NCBI GenBank assembly: GCA_037074765.1
Contig: JBAMDO010000149.1
Coordinates: 496,001-560,000, forward strand
DNA from: Mansonella perstans
Lineage: Eukaryota > Nematoda > Chromadorea > Rhabditida > Onchocercidae
Direction: 5' to 3'
DNA: 64,000 nucleotides
Part shown: positions 23,396-36,791 of the stretch, piece by piece
Layout: the number at the start of each line of letters is the position of its first letter
How positions within the stretch are numbered: the stretch's first letter is position 1
Made by a program: the position numbers and the translations under genes
The notes under the pieces: generated by a model
Databases searched by the model: none
What the model was told of the DNA's origin: nothing
The model's input: only the letters and a program-made list of their open reading frames with translations

Positions 23396-25316
23396 TACAT
23401 AACAAGTACTACCTGCAATTTAATAAGTAAACAACTAATAATAATTACATTCTAAGAAATTGGCGATGATTTGCGTTCTGGAGTTTTTTTTTACTACGGC
23501 ACGATTCCGCAACATAATTGACTGCAATAGGTTGAACTGTTGGAAAAAAAAGAGAAATTAGATATGTGTCGACAAAAATAATCAAATAATGAAGAAAATA
23601 AATAAAAATAATAATCCCGCATTCATTGATTAATTTTCATTGGAACTGTTTATAACTTAACAAGCTAACTATTGCTTCGTGACGTTTTTTTCCTTTTATA
23701 CTGGAACATATAACAGAATGCAAATTAGGGATATTATTCTAAGCTATATTATTGTTATATAATTTGTATCGCTGATGGAGTATAAATTGTAGTCAACAAG
23801 CAATCAACATCGAAACAGAAACAAAATCAGTTACGCACATATGTAATAGTTAAATTAGTTAGGATTTCAACTCTGCATTTGCAGTTACAACTGTAATATG
23901 TTTCGATTCACAGGCCCAAGTAACTGGAGCAACCCCAGCAACCTCAGCAAAAGTAATCGGTTTCAATCATGGGAAATAAACAAGTATCATTAACGCTGCA
24001 TTTAAACATTTTCATTTGCAGCAATCAATCTGAAACATTAATGATTTAAAAAAAAAAGTCTACATATTCCGGAGAACCAAACTCACATTTCAAGGATTTT
24101 TCAAATTCTTGAACTTCGAAATTACAATATCATACAACAGAAAGCCTCTAAAACGAAAACTATAGAGAAAGCTGGAAGTGATGACGATGATGAGAAAGTG
24201 GTATAGATCAACAAGAAAGATATAAAATCGATTTGAAATTCTCTAAAAAGAGGGATTTCATTGCGTTTTCTTTACCAGAATTAGTGGAACGTTGTGATAA
24301 TGAAAATAGAAATATATTGTTAATCTATACCCATATATGGCTACATATAGTCTGAAGAAATTTTTGACATGAAATGGAAGTCTAATTTCAAAGTATAAAC
24401 AAAATTTAATTTTAATAAGGCTGTAAAAACAGGTCAATTTATCGAAACTAATTCATAAAGTTTTTTTTTGACATCGATTTTACTTTCCTTCATTGCAAGT
24501 ACTGTTCCAAACGGTATAGACATTAAAAAAAACTTCTAAAAGCTCTGGAAAAGAAGTGCAGTATGGAATTTGCATTGTTCCTATAATATGAGAAAGTGGA
24601 AAGTTCATAAACTTGTGAAATTTTTTCTCACAAAAAATCAACGACTCTTTTAAACTAAGAGGCACTTCATTTAATTGTGAACTATTTAGTTGACTAGTTA
24701 ACAGACTAACATTACTAGTTAACAAACTAACATGACGAGTCTAATTCCACGCTATGAATGATTTGCGAAAGAATTTTTCCAAAGATAAATGAATCTTTCA
24801 AAATAACAAAACAGGATCGGTTTACGATAATTGTGAGACCTATAAATTCTGTGGATTCATGCATCATGGTTATCGAAAAATTGGAGCTTCCGAGAGAGCA
24901 TTTAGAGCTGATTTAGTGCTTCCAGAATTTCGTCCCTTCTAAAGGGCTTTTATCCCATGAAACGGAAACTTAGAAGCTGCGAAATTCTGTGTAGAAGACT
25001 GCAATGGAACATTAGATCGTCAGTTTAAACTTTACATATATGCATAAAGGTCATTCCCTCCGGTCAAATATGCATAAACGTTAATCTGCAAATATATCCC
25101 GAAAAAGTGAAAAAACAGATGAGATTAACTGAACAGATAAGGAGCATTTCAACGGCACAGTGAGGGGAACATAATTCAACAGTTGGTCATTCTTAACATA
25201 ACCAAACAACGGTTCAAATCAAACAGTTCGGCAAATTAATCAGTCAACTTGGTTAATTAATAGATAAATTAGACATTCAATAAATAATTCAGTTATTGCG
25301 GCTGGCTGTTCAATGC
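23396..25316. other. Region 5' of the RasGAP gene
   Basis: No coding region is supported. This interval should hold the RasGAP promoter and possibly an upstream noncoding or coding exon, since the first recognised exon is preceded by the acceptor TTAAATTGCAG. The repeated sequence TTAACAGACTAACATTACTAG near 24.7 kb is a short direct duplication. Confidence 0.4.
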
Positions 25317-25790
25317 TTAGGGAGCACTTCTATCGAAAATGTTTTCTGATTTCTTCGAGTGAGAAGAAACCGGAAATTCGCGCGTTGCTGATATTATCGT
25401 TATGAAGGTGATATTGGTTGATGATGATGATGTTGTCACTAAAGTTGGTCGATGCTTTGGATTGTTTTCAATAGGTTCGGTATTCTTTAGATTGTTTTCG
25501 ATGGGTTCACCTTGGTCGTTTGACGATGGCATCCCATTCGTTGCCAAAGAGCCTTGATTTGCTGGTGAAAAGATATCGATTCGACTATAATTTTAACCAC
25601 TCCGAAAAGGTTACTGGCAATCGTTTTGCGCTGTTTGTCTCATTCATTACTTTATTCCTTTCGTGGTTTTCTCCAAATCGCCGCTGCTGTTACCGTACAA
25701 AGCCTTCCTTGGTACCCTCCTTGATTGCCATCTACAACACATGGTAAGATAAATGGTTGTTCATCACAAATACGACATTTCAATATAATA
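25317..25790 (-). other. GC-rich candidate gene, reading frame uncertain
   Basis: On the - strand a hydrophilic frame ends at 25317 and contains SSNDQGEPIENNLKN and a near repeat, NTEPIENNPK. It can be spliced in phase to a short upstream exon that starts MAIKEGTKEGF directly after TGTTGTAG and ends at CG|GTAACA. However, the same stretch is also open in two other frames: one reads CRICDEQPFILPCVVDGN upstream, and another has an ATG at about 25743. The + strand is open as well (25520-25747). High GC lowers stop frequency, so no frame can be preferred without expression data. No domain is recognised. Confidence 0.25.
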
Positions 25791-25815
25791 AGATTGTTTT
25801 ATTTAATAGAACAGG

Positions 25816-25835
25816 AAAGCAGCGATCGCTGCTTT
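25816..25835. repeat. Perfect 20-base palindrome
   Basis: AAAGCAGCGATCGCTGCTTT equals its own reverse complement. It sits beside the GC-rich candidate locus. A symmetrical protein-binding site is possible, but nothing in the sequence names the factor. Confidence 0.85.
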
Positions 25836-28800
25836 TGGGAAAAACCTGTTTATATGGGTAGGTCCGAATTCTGATATTTATCAATCAGCATTTAATACTG
25901 TATTTCTGCAGTATAACGCTGATATTACAACATAAACTATTGATTTCAGTAAATAACTGTTCTATGAGCATTAGATCCTGTGGAATTTTGCATAACTGTT
26001 CAAAATTGATTTGAGAAAATCAGCGGTAAGAGAAAAACAAGGCGGCATTTGATATGTACTACCAAATATTTATTCACTTGGCATGCTGTCATGTATGTTC
26101 TACAATGTTTCGCGATCCGCATACATCTCAATATAAGTGTTAATGTCTATTTCGTCGAAAATTAATACAATTACCATTAATCCTCAAACATGCCATGTGT
26201 TTAGAATTCTTCAAGACAAGTATCAGTATAATTATGTATTTGTTTCGAAAGTTAAAATAATTTGCCTGAAGATCAAATGTTCTGATTTCTTTAATTGACG
26301 AGACCAATTGCAGAAAAATGGACTTTCTGGTAACTCTAGAAGGGAATGAAGCGGAAAATGTAAGAAAAGACAAGTGGTTGAAGGATTAAGGGAACGAGAT
26401 CTTGTTGTTCAAAACGGGAATCTGATAATGGTGATAGCGGCTGTAATAACGGTAACGATCATATCGGACAGTGATGATCATAGAGGGATGGAAATATTTG
26501 TCGTGATAATAATAATAACAATGGTGATTCAGGTTATTATGGTGATAACAGCTGACGACTGCTGATGAGAATGATAATGTTTGGTGCGTAGATGGAGAAA
26601 AGCTTTAATAACTAAAAATATATCTGAGAGGAGTATGAGTGAACGATGATATTTATGGTTGGGAAAAAAATATTGCAATTATTAGAAATGGATGAAGATG
26701 AAAAATTTGCAATAAGTATATTACGCGGATTACTTGGACAACTAAGTGAATGAACTTTTTGTATCGTTACGTAATGGCAAGGATTGTGTGACGGTCCTTA
26801 GTGGATGATACAAAATGTAGCACTACATCTATGTATCGATCGGTGACTAATACACCTTAGTTCAATTGAAAAAGAACCTTTAAAGGACGAGGCAATAAAC
26901 ATTTCGGGCGCCAGTTCATTAATAAAATATCATAAAAGAATAAAATTTATGACAATGGAAGGATATGAGAGATAATATAAGGGTAAGTACTATTAAGCTT
27001 AATAAAATTGCCAGTATTGTAATAAGCATAAAGCTGTTTAACAAATCTGATTTCTGACTTCTTCACATTAAACATTGATGATTGCGGGGCGGGGGCAAAT
27101 GGGAAGAAGAAATATTGTCCTGCGATCGATTCGGCTCCCAGGAAGTCATTTGACAAATGATCTGTCCGTGTCACATTACGATCCGTAAATGATAGTAACT
27201 ATAGCGGAATGGAAGATCTCCTTGCAATGTAGGAGCAGTAGTAGTAGCTAAGGAGGAAAGGGTTAACAGATTGTAGTTGGGTGAGAGTGTATCTTTTTGA
27301 AGCATTTAACAATTTATCACTCGCATTATTGCATTTTCGCTTCCTCTGTACCATATACTTTCCTGGTACATTTTTAATTGTTTTTTTTTCTTCGGAGTAT
27401 AATTTATAATTTTTCAAGGTAATTATTCTCCGGTGACTTAACTCTAGGGCAAAATATTATCAATCTTTAACTCTTTCAAGATTACTACTACGTGAAAGTC
27501 TAAAATAAGCTAATACCAATATCGTTATTTTTAGGATTGAAATGCTGACTTAAGATTAATTACGCTTCTCTCTCTCTCCGATACAATAGCAAATATATCG
27601 CTGTATCGCTGCTGAAAGAAACAATGAATAAATAACAGAAAACTGATAGAAGTGTGCCCCAGGTAAAAAAAAAAACCCGGTGATAGCAAGTTGTGGTCAC
27701 TGATCTGTCAGTCTCATTCGAATTGTCTAATATAAACATAGATTTAGTTCAGGAAATATGAGCTGATTCTTGAAACTATTCCAAGTAAAATTTTCCAGCA
27801 AAATTTCGCTCGCAGAATGCTACATTTCAAAAATGATGTGAAGTACGCGCGGGAATGGTCCTTATGTATTCTTCACAATCTCAACAATGTCATTATATAG
27901 AGTTTTTGTTGGAGAAAATATTGATAATAAAAAGTAATGATGAACTAACTTCGAGGGACTTTTTGATACATTTGGGGATTGTGGTGGTGGAGATACGGGA
28001 TTGTATTAATGGCAAAAAGAGACGCAGTGATGCCAAGTGTTTACACGTTTGCTGCTGCTAAGCTAAAACTTGTGATGGGTGGAATCGGAAGCAGCTTATG
28101 GTGATGGAGTGCAACGGTGTGCAAAGTTGAGATAGCATTAGTTAGACAGGAAGGAAATCGAAGATACTGTGGACATATGTTTGGATGAAGAAGGAGCACT
28201 TCCGGTCGTCGGTCCTTCAGCTCTCTATTGCAATTATGCTAAAAGGTGACGTTAAACATGCTGCACTGTGCAGTTAAACCACGATATGTACAAGCTAATT
28301 CTTTCTCTAAAACTAAACTTTCTCTCTAAACTCCTACCTCGAAATGTCAAAGGTTGCCGCCTGTAAATTTGTATATCTTGAATCCATTGAATATATTAAT
28401 TGAACGAACGATCAATGGAGAGAGATAAGATAGGAAAATACACAAATTTTTTGTGAAATTGTTAATTGACTCTAAAAAAAAAAGACAGGCCTTTTATCGG
28501 ATTTCTCTATTTAAAAAGCGTCTAATTTAGGAGAGAATTTCAGGTTTATGGCATGAAAGTTCGATTTTAAATTAAAGAAATTTCAGTGTTGAAAAATAGT
28601 TGAACAATAACGTTTTTCACGATGAAATTACAAAATACCAATAATTTAGATATGATGAAATTTATATAAGCTGATTGATCCTCTGGACAAAAAGCCTCTC
28701 AGCAATATTCTACGTAATCGTAAAACCTCGTTAACCACTCGTAACCCACAGTTATTAGTTGTAATCCATAATTCATTGAACATAAACTAAATTCATTTTT

Positions 28801-29239
28801 CGATACACTTACACTCTCTCTAAATATGACTTCTTGAACGCAACCACCTGCAAATATCATTTGATAGGAACATTAATTTCCAATTTCTGTATTAAACGGA
28901 CTTTCTGAAATTTGTGAGAAATTGAGCAATTAAAAGTGAATATTAAAATAATTGGAATAATTCCAGTTTGCTTATTGTTTTAATTCGTATCCAACTGAAT
29001 ATACTTATCATCTTAATGTCATACAATTTCATTGTACTTTAACAAAAAAGATGCCTCTGGGAGAGGCGAAATTGAGCTGTGTAAAAAAAGAATAAAAAAA
29101 AAAAAAAACAAAAAGAGAACTGCAACTGAGTAGGAGAGATCGAACAGGTGGTGGCAAGGAAATTTTAATTTTTTTTTAAAAAAAGTCCTTTGGCGTATAA
29201 GCAGTGGTCTACCACTTCTCATGCAAATACATCTGAGTC

Positions 29240-29271
<32 letters not shown>

Positions 29272-31311
29272 TGTGTATATAGTTACAAATATGTATGTCA
29301 GTCTATGTGAATAGTGAGAATGAAATGTTCGGAATGTGCGACAATAACATTTAACAAAGGCGGAAAATGGGATTGAAAACACACACACACACACACTCTC
29401 GAACACATACTGGCATACATACAGACATAAGTGTATATGTATATTATTAGTAAATGATGAATGATGATGACAACGAAGTTGAAAAAGAATTCTTAAATAC
29501 ATGTAAAGTAGTGTGACAATGATAAGAACTACTGTGCAATTATAATAACAATTATAGCGGGTGGCACAAATGACATTTTTTTGCACGGAAAGTAGCCTGT
29601 ATGCTTCATTTAGTATTCGATAAATTAATTAAAATTATTCGAATGATTTATGTAAAAAAAGATTTTTCAATTTACCAAAGAATTTTACTTAATAAAATTG
29701 ATTGATCTGAGGCAGGAAGATGAAAGAATTGCATATTTATATAGTTAACTAAATGATCTTTTGTAAATGATAGTTATATGAAAGTGCCATTTTTCTTTCA
29801 AAAAAATCGAATTAAAATAATTAATTTTTCTTTCAATTAAAATAATCTTTTTTTCAATTAAAATAATCAGTTAAAAATAATCAATTAAAATAATCAAAAC
29901 TTTTCTTTCAAAAAAATTTTTCTTTCAAATTTTCATATAACTAGTTATATGAAAGTTTTTCGCATTCTGCTTCTCCTTAATTGATCTCTGCAAAATTTTG
30001 TTTGAAATCGAATTAAAATAATCAATTGAAGAAACTTAAACATCAGAAATTATCATTTCTTCTTCATGATATCTTTTTTAGTATCATTGATTTTACCTAC
30101 CGTTCGCACATTCTTCTTCGCAATGTTCGGACAATGCCCTTATCGCACTTTAAAAAATTTGTAATAAATAGGCGATTAGTTTTGAATAATATATAATATA
30201 CGATATAAATATAGATTAGATAAATAGAGGTCAAAGAAAGCTTCGATAAAAAAACCTTTAGTAACTAATGGTCCGATATTCGGCCTATTTCAAATAGGCT
30301 TAAATTTTTACAAGAAATATCACTAGCCAACAAATAATATCGGGCATGCAGACAAACTTCGGTTTTATAAGAAATGAATCCGTCTGTTTATCAACACTAC
30401 TATGCCGATGACATTTTACAGTTTCTTCCAATTTCTTTCAATATTATTGTCGTTCTTTGTTTTTTCATTTATTTTATCATCTGCCCTAATTGGAGCTGAA
30501 TTTGCAAATTAATGCTTTCATTTTATATATAAATCATATTAACCATTATGATTTAATGTAAAAAATGATTGATCATAAGTTCAATATTGATTGAAAAGTT
30601 TAGCTTTACACTTATGTGCTGGTGTGAAAATCGCATTTCATATTTCTGACCGAAACAATGAATGCAGCATAGCTATCATCAGTTATATTATATTTTTAAC
30701 AAAGAATGATAAATATATCTATCATGTTTTCCCAATTTTTTAAATTGTTATTTCAAGTTTTTTCCACTTCCTTAAGCAAAATCATTACTCGTTTTAGCAA
30801 GAAATTTCTGAATTGAAAGATTACTGTGTGCAAATTTTTTCTATCGACAAACAACGAAGAAAAGCACATAATGCTTGAAACCTCCTTGAGAAGTCTGTTT
30901 TCAAATCTACGTATTTTCAATTTCCCACTGCTTTGCTATTAATGTATTTCTTACTATAGTCATTTTATGTAAAGTTTCTAAAAAAATCTGTATAGCTTGC
31001 ATGCGAAAGGAATTTTCATTGGTTAAAGATTGGCGAAAGGCATAACATTGTTTTATTTAGGCAAGTTTAAAAATAAGCTCTAGATAAGGCAGAAAGACAC
31101 AGGTATGAGTGGCGCTGAACCTCATCATATAAGGCGCAAGCGGGTAGTAGCAGAAATCACTTGACGATAATTAAACATTGCAGAAGTTGCTGGTCAATAC
31201 AAAGTTATTATAGTTAGCAGAAATCTGTTAACCCATAAAAAAATTGTTAGTAATTAAAGATGGAAATTTAAACTTAATTATTAGATGACGCATCTAATAT
31301 AAGTTTTGTAG
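25836..31311. other. Gene-poor intergenic region
   Basis: About 5.5 kb without a supportable gene. GAT/AAT-rich low complexity near 26.4-26.6 kb gives chance ORFs. Segments near 28.0-28.2 kb and 27.0-27.2 kb are somewhat G-rich but have no chainable exons. ATTAAAATAATC units recur between 29.8 and 30.0 kb. A possible start exon (ATG at 31105 reading MSGAEPHHIRRKR, then GTAGTA) could not be joined in phase to anything downstream. Confidence 0.4.
29241..29280. repeat. (TG)n microsatellite
   Basis: A TG dinucleotide tract, with a shorter (CA)n run about 100 bases downstream near 29380-29397. Together they generate the His/Thr-rich chance ORF on the - strand. Confidence 0.9.
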
Positions 31312-34135
31312 GAATCTCATCAACCAGTTTGGGCATAGACATGGATCGGTATTTTCTTTCATTGCTTGAAACTTCCAGAAATATGTCCGTCTGCTCTATC
31401 AGTATCATTTGCTGCAAAAATTGAATAGTGATGAAGTACCACATTTATATTTACTACAATTCGAGTTTCTATTAAATTTGTTGATGATCGTTAAATATTT
31501 GTTGCATATTCCTATCACTGAATTAGTCAGAGCGAATAAGAAATGATAGAAAACGGTAAATAACTTCCGAAGGACATAGAATGCCACACTTCTTGGAAGA
31601 ACCGATTAAGCAAAATTTATTAGTGGTTGGACCCACAACCGTTTTCTCCGAAGGTTCTTTGACACAGCTGATGGATAGTTGTGCCACTGCATGTTAAATG
31701 CTTGTACCGCATTTCCAGTTCCTCTCTACAAATTCCAAAACTTGCTGCTGCTAAATGTCATGTTCAAATGTTGTTTGAATTAAGAAATGTGAATAATTTC
31801 AATTTAAATGAATTTTTAAATTTCTGTTGAGAAAATTTTCTCCGAAAATTTCATGCGTTCTCTGAGTCCTTAAACATGAAGTTTTATCCGAAACAATTTA
31901 AACATGATCCTACTGATATATATCACATTTTATTTTTCTCATATGCATCAGTCTCACTTAAAATAAACATTATTTCATATTTTCATTTATTTCCTTATAA
32001 ATCGAAAATTACAAATTTAAAAAGTTCAAATCATTATCGGATTTTTGTTTGAGTTTTTAACCCCATGCCAAAAATTCTTAAGTTTTTGAATGTTTGCAGA
32101 AAAATGCTCGTCGCTGTTTGTTTTTTAGAAGCCAATGTTTTAATCTGAAAAAAAAGGTGCAAAAGATTTTCTCTTCAATAAAGGAGAAGTTAAATTCTAC
32201 TTTAAGGAATTAATTTCCATATGCAGTTCCAATTAGTTATGTTTTATTCAAATTTCAGAATTATTCTGTTTTATCACCTGGTTGTGAAAAAACAGCAAAG
32301 ATATCTTTCGAGACTGAGTAGAAAACACCTGGAAGACGTTATTGGGATTAATAAATATTTCTTTATGGACACTGCCTTTTGCTATGGAATCATTTTAATT
32401 TGTTTGCTTCATCACTGAAAGATGATTTTGCGAACTTAGCTTTCGCTAAAAGCTCAAGGTATCAGATTATTTTCTGGTGTTAGGTTTCATCTCATCCTTT
32501 TGACGTTCAGTAATGCTCAGGAGATGCAAAATATTTTTATTTGAAATTTAACTGAAATGCGTATTTTTCGTTCCTTTGCTATAAATTTGTGTTATTGGTC
32601 ATCAAATGTTGCTATTTGTAGTGAATTGTCAAGGTGAACTCTAATAAGTGGCCGTTTATTTCCATCCAGAAAGCTTTAAAAATTATTCGTGACCTATTAT
32701 TGCCTCTAGGCAATAAAGTGTAATAAGGCTATAGCAATTATTTTTTACTTATCTTAAAAGTTTATAATTTGTGATACGTACAGAGTTAATTAAAATTAAA
32801 TTTAAAGGAGAGTTTTTTCTAAATTTCAGAATTCCTTTTTCCTTTCCTTTTCCGACACTCATTTTTATTATCCTTTAGAGTTTTATTCCTCCGAATTTCT
32901 TACTTTTATGCCGTCTTGCTTTTCCCCTCAATCTTTTTTCCTTGATCTGAATATGCCAACAAAATTTCAGTTTTTTTTCTCTCTGTAAAAGAGATATTCT
33001 CTATGCTGACACCTGTCAATACAATGATTATTAAAAGGCACAAAAAGCAGCGAGATTTTTAGCATTAATACGAATAATTTTTTTTATTTAATATTCGGTA
33101 ATTCTGTAAGTTATTTTTATGCTATTAAGCGAACAATTTTAATAAGTTCAGCCATTTGAAGATTATTCGACCATTAGATGACGCTTTCCTGATCGATCAA
33201 ATTGTTGTTGTCCTAAACGATCACAGTAAAACTTTGGAAATCGTCAAATAATGACTCTAACAAACTATTTTTCTTAATAATCTATATGATGAGCTTTGCT
33301 AATGAAAACAATTGATGAGTTGGAAAATTCGCTTTTTTTGACAGAAATCAGCAAAAATCGATTTGTGCAAACAACTTGCAATGTTTATAGATAATAGTAT
33401 TCAAAAGTTTAAAGCTTTAGAAAAATTCTTAACTTACATCATCCGTTTCCTGTCCTGCACTGGAAAAGTGCGCCATATTAACTGACTGAACAGTTTGCTT
33501 ATTGCAAAATTATGTTTTGAAATTATTTTATCATTTCTGTACTAATTTGTTGAATTTATTGAAATTGCATAATAATTATCATGCGCTAAAAAACTATTAA
33601 TGCCCTTAAAAATTGACACTTCTTCGAATAGTCCTCGAAGTTTGTCAAATTTACGAACAATAAAAATATACTTTCCACTAATTAATTAGGAAAATTCAAT
33701 ATGTCTAATTCCCTTTACAATTATAAGCTATAATGAGGATAAAGTTATTTTCCTTTACTTTTCAAATCAAATTTCCTTATTTTCTTGCAGATGGGAATAT
33801 AATTATTTCCAGAAAATTATCACTCATCTTTTGGGATTTGCTACCAATTTGATTGAACAAAGAAGAGCTCGCGTCAGGGATGACTACGACATCGGATCGC
33901 TGTTGTTGCGGGCTACTTCATATAAAGGTTTTTGACCATACAAAGCATTGATCATTATAATTTGCCAAAATAAAATCAGTAAAAATGAATAGGTATTATC
34001 ATAACACTATTTGAGGACTACATGAATCCATTTTAATTTTAAATTATTCTAGAGCTTTTTATTAATGAATATGAGAAAAATTTTGTTCCCATTACCTGCA
34101 ACTACACGTATGGTCATTTCGGCACCATTTCTTAG
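31312..34135 (+). CDS. Candidate small protein gene, about 75 residues, three exons
   Basis: Exons 33791-33927 and 34053-34135 join in phase and read through ITHLLGFATNLIEQRRARV and then NEYEKNFVPITCNYTYGHFG to a TAG. Both lie behind good acceptors (TTTCTTGCAG and AATTATTCTAG). A plausible first exon, 31312-31348, follows the acceptor GTTTTGTAG and supplies ATG GAT CG in exactly the phase needed, giving MDRWEYNYFQK at the start; the total is 228 bases, divisible by three. The first intron is 2.4 kb, so the start exon is the weakest part. The product is charged, has no signal peptide or membrane span, and resembles no family I can name. It could instead be the N-terminal part of the membrane protein 290 bases downstream, because the motif CNYTYGHFG lies where such proteins carry a Cys-rich stretch before their first membrane span. 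Confidence 0.4.
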
Positions 34136-34421
34136 AAATATATATTTATATTTTCATGCCATCATTTAACCCGCGTTTCTTTCTTTTGGCTAGAACATAA
34201 TGCTTCCTGTTTTTATTGAAAGGAAGCAAAAAAAAAAGGTAATAAGAAATACCTGTAGAAAACGAATTCTTAAAGAAGGAAACTTAATTCTATTCAATTA
34301 TTCAGTTTTATCATCCTACGATTTTAACAGATTACCTGAAATTTTAGCACGGTACAATTACGACTGGAATCTGCTCATTATTGTCAACATTAATTAATGC
34401 TATACTATTTTGGTTTGGTAG

Positions 34422-35408
34422 CAATCGGATATCACATCACTTTTGTATTGAAATATGTCTTGTTCTCATTGATATATTCTCAATTGTATCGCTCTTTTAT
34501 GGAGTATTGCATATGCGACCTAATTTTTTAAAACCTTACGTTTATTTCACTGTTAGCAACACTTCCATTCTTTTTCATGATTTTTGAACTTTAAATTAGA
34601 AGTCCTCATTTTTGTTATAAATATTTTGGAAAAAGCAGCGTAAACATCTCAGAAGCTTTAATTAAGGCGGAAATATGTTTGCACTTAGCTTTCCCACTAG
34701 GATAAGAGCAAACTTCTGCTAGGAATCGAACAGAAGAGAATCACGTTCCTATGAAATGAATCAAAATTAAACATAAGTGATCTCTGCAAGATGTAAGAAT
34801 ATGAAATCGTGATTTCACGTTAATAATCTAAGGATCAGATTATATTAACATTTCAGTTGGCATGGTGCGTGGCACTATTTGTTTTATTCATTTTCTCATT
34901 GGCAGAGCTAATAAACGGTGGTGAACTTTCAGCCAACATAGCTATTTCAGTAGCGGATATTTTCAATTTATCACAACCCGAAAATATGGTTCAGAATTGT
35001 AAGTTTTTTCCTGACCGTTTTTAATTTCATTATTTTATTGGATTGAATTCATAAAGATGAAGCATAAACAAATATTTCCACCAAAAATACGTCGAATTTT
35101 TGGAATCAACGAATCAACGATGTTGCTATCCGTTTACTCTAAAGCGAAGTCGTAAAAGAAAACGTAATTTGTAATTAAATAGGCGCATTTATTTTATCTA
35201 AGTTTTAGTAAGAAGGTTTTTAGCAAGTACACTGCTTACAATTTTATCACTGATCGGTTTATTATTATCAATCGCCATTAATATTTGGTTCTTATTTGTG
35301 ATATTCGAATACTATCAATGGCTAATAACTCTGAGAACGAAACCGCTCCATCTCAGCAACAATCATCATATCTTGTCACCACAATTGTTGTCATTTTCAC
35401 AGCATTAA
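34422..35408 (+). CDS. Multi-pass membrane protein, C-terminal exons (nematode four-span type)
   Basis: Three exons chain in phase: 34422-34551, 34857-34998 and 35224-35408, ending TAA, for 151 recognised residues. Each carries a hydrophobic span: ICLVLIDIFSIVSLFYGVL followed by the short loop HMRPNFLKPYVYF, then LAWCVALFVLFIFSLAEL, then LTILSLIGLLLSIAINIWF followed by FEYYQWL and a His/Ser-rich tail. This spacing, with a Pro-containing loop before the second of these spans and an aromatic exit after the last, is like uncharacterised nematode four-span proteins related to LAPTM4; that assignment is inference from pattern only. The first exon needs two bases from an upstream exon that should encode the N-terminus and one more span, and I did not find it. 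The overlapping ORF at 35285-35554 is a shadow in another frame. Confidence 0.55.
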
Positions 35409-36707
35409 TTACAAAATTTATTTCTTTTAGCAATTTTAGTACACTGAATCAGATCACAATTGCAAAGCTATATTCATCATTATTTATTTCTATATTTTGT
35501 ATAAAAATTGAATGCAAGTGCAAAATGCGTTCGATAAATGTTACTGAATCATAATTTTCCATCAAGTATTTATTTTTAGCCGTAAATTCATCATTCGTGA
35601 TAAAAAGTAGAAAGCGAAGTTCATTAATAATAATTTCAACATTTTGCGATAGCATATCGAAAATTTTTCTTCCTAATTTGCAAATTTCCAAAAGCATTGG
35701 AAGAATCTAAATCAAATTTTCAGTTGGAGGTTTAGCACTAAGTCTGATGTTTTTTGTTGATTATTGATGGGTATTGTTCATTTATTAATTATATGTATTG
35801 TGTTGCTGATATCGCTAATAGAAATGATTATTTATAATGCAGCTTTGTGCTTTTGTTCATTCATGGAGAGCTTGAAAAGTGGATGTCAACATCGCTTGAG
35901 CTCTCTTAGCTTTCATCTAAAAGATTGAATCTGATAGACGAATATTTTTTGCGATAACGAAGCGGATTGAGTTATTTGAGATCAAAGTGGCATTCAAAGT
36001 ACTTTTTCGACACTTACGTCTAATTTTGATTCATTTAACAGAGATGTTATAGGTCTTTCTGTGTTCGAGATCGATTATATCGAAAAAAAAAGTGTTGGAA
36101 ATTCACAGCTAATATTATCGCTCTTGGATTATCTCATTTTCCTTGATATGTTCTTTCTTCTTAGGAATTTCGTTTTAATAGATTATAAGACCACGAAAGT
36201 ATTAATGATGAAAGATGTGTGATGGATAAATGTGAAATGTATCATAGAGGTGACGAGAAAGGCACCAATTATTTTCAAAGAGTTTATTTGAACAAGTTGG
36301 TTGGAAAGCTTAGGAGGTTTATTTTAAAAAAATCAAATCATTTAAAATGATTTGAAAAGTACTCGAGTGAGCCACAGGTTATTGACTGATGAAAAGATTG
36401 AGATCTGTTCCACCAGTATTTGGATCAGAAGACAAGAGGGAAAGGCGCTTGATCTTCATTTAGTAGAAGAGTAGGTCGTGCAGTTATGCTATCAGCTAAA
36501 ATGTTAAAATGCGCTTTGTTCAACAGGGCTGGTGGACGCTTACAAACAGAACTAATACGAATTTCGATTACAAAATATCTCGGTGTTTTTGCAAATTATT
36601 TTGAAATCAAGTACATAATTTGAAAAGAATCGCAGATATTATTTACTATTAGAAAACGGAGCTTCATAACTAAGGAACATGTGCCTGGTTTTTTTGACTT
36701 GTTTTTT

Positions 36708-36791
36708 CATCGTCTGTCAAAGAAACGTACACTTGGCTCCAATCTGGTCCATCGTTTGTCAAAGAAACGTACGCTTGGTTCCAGTCTGGTC
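36708..36791. repeat. Tandem duplication of 42 bases
   Basis: Two adjacent copies begin CATCGTCTGTCAAAGAAACG and CATCGTTTGTCAAAGAAACG and differ at four sites. The length keeps frame, so the enclosing open stretch 36681-36935 repeats HRLSKKRTLGS, but that stretch has no splice or start context and I do not call it a gene. Confidence 0.9.

Noticed and set aside
23166..23402. Acidic Asp-rich + strand ORF
   Set aside because: It is the antisense of the Ser-rich first exon of the RasGAP gene; poly-Ser codons read as Asp/Glu on the other strand.
29209..29586. 125-codon - strand ORF
   Set aside because: It runs through two dinucleotide repeats and lacks splice context or recognisable domain.
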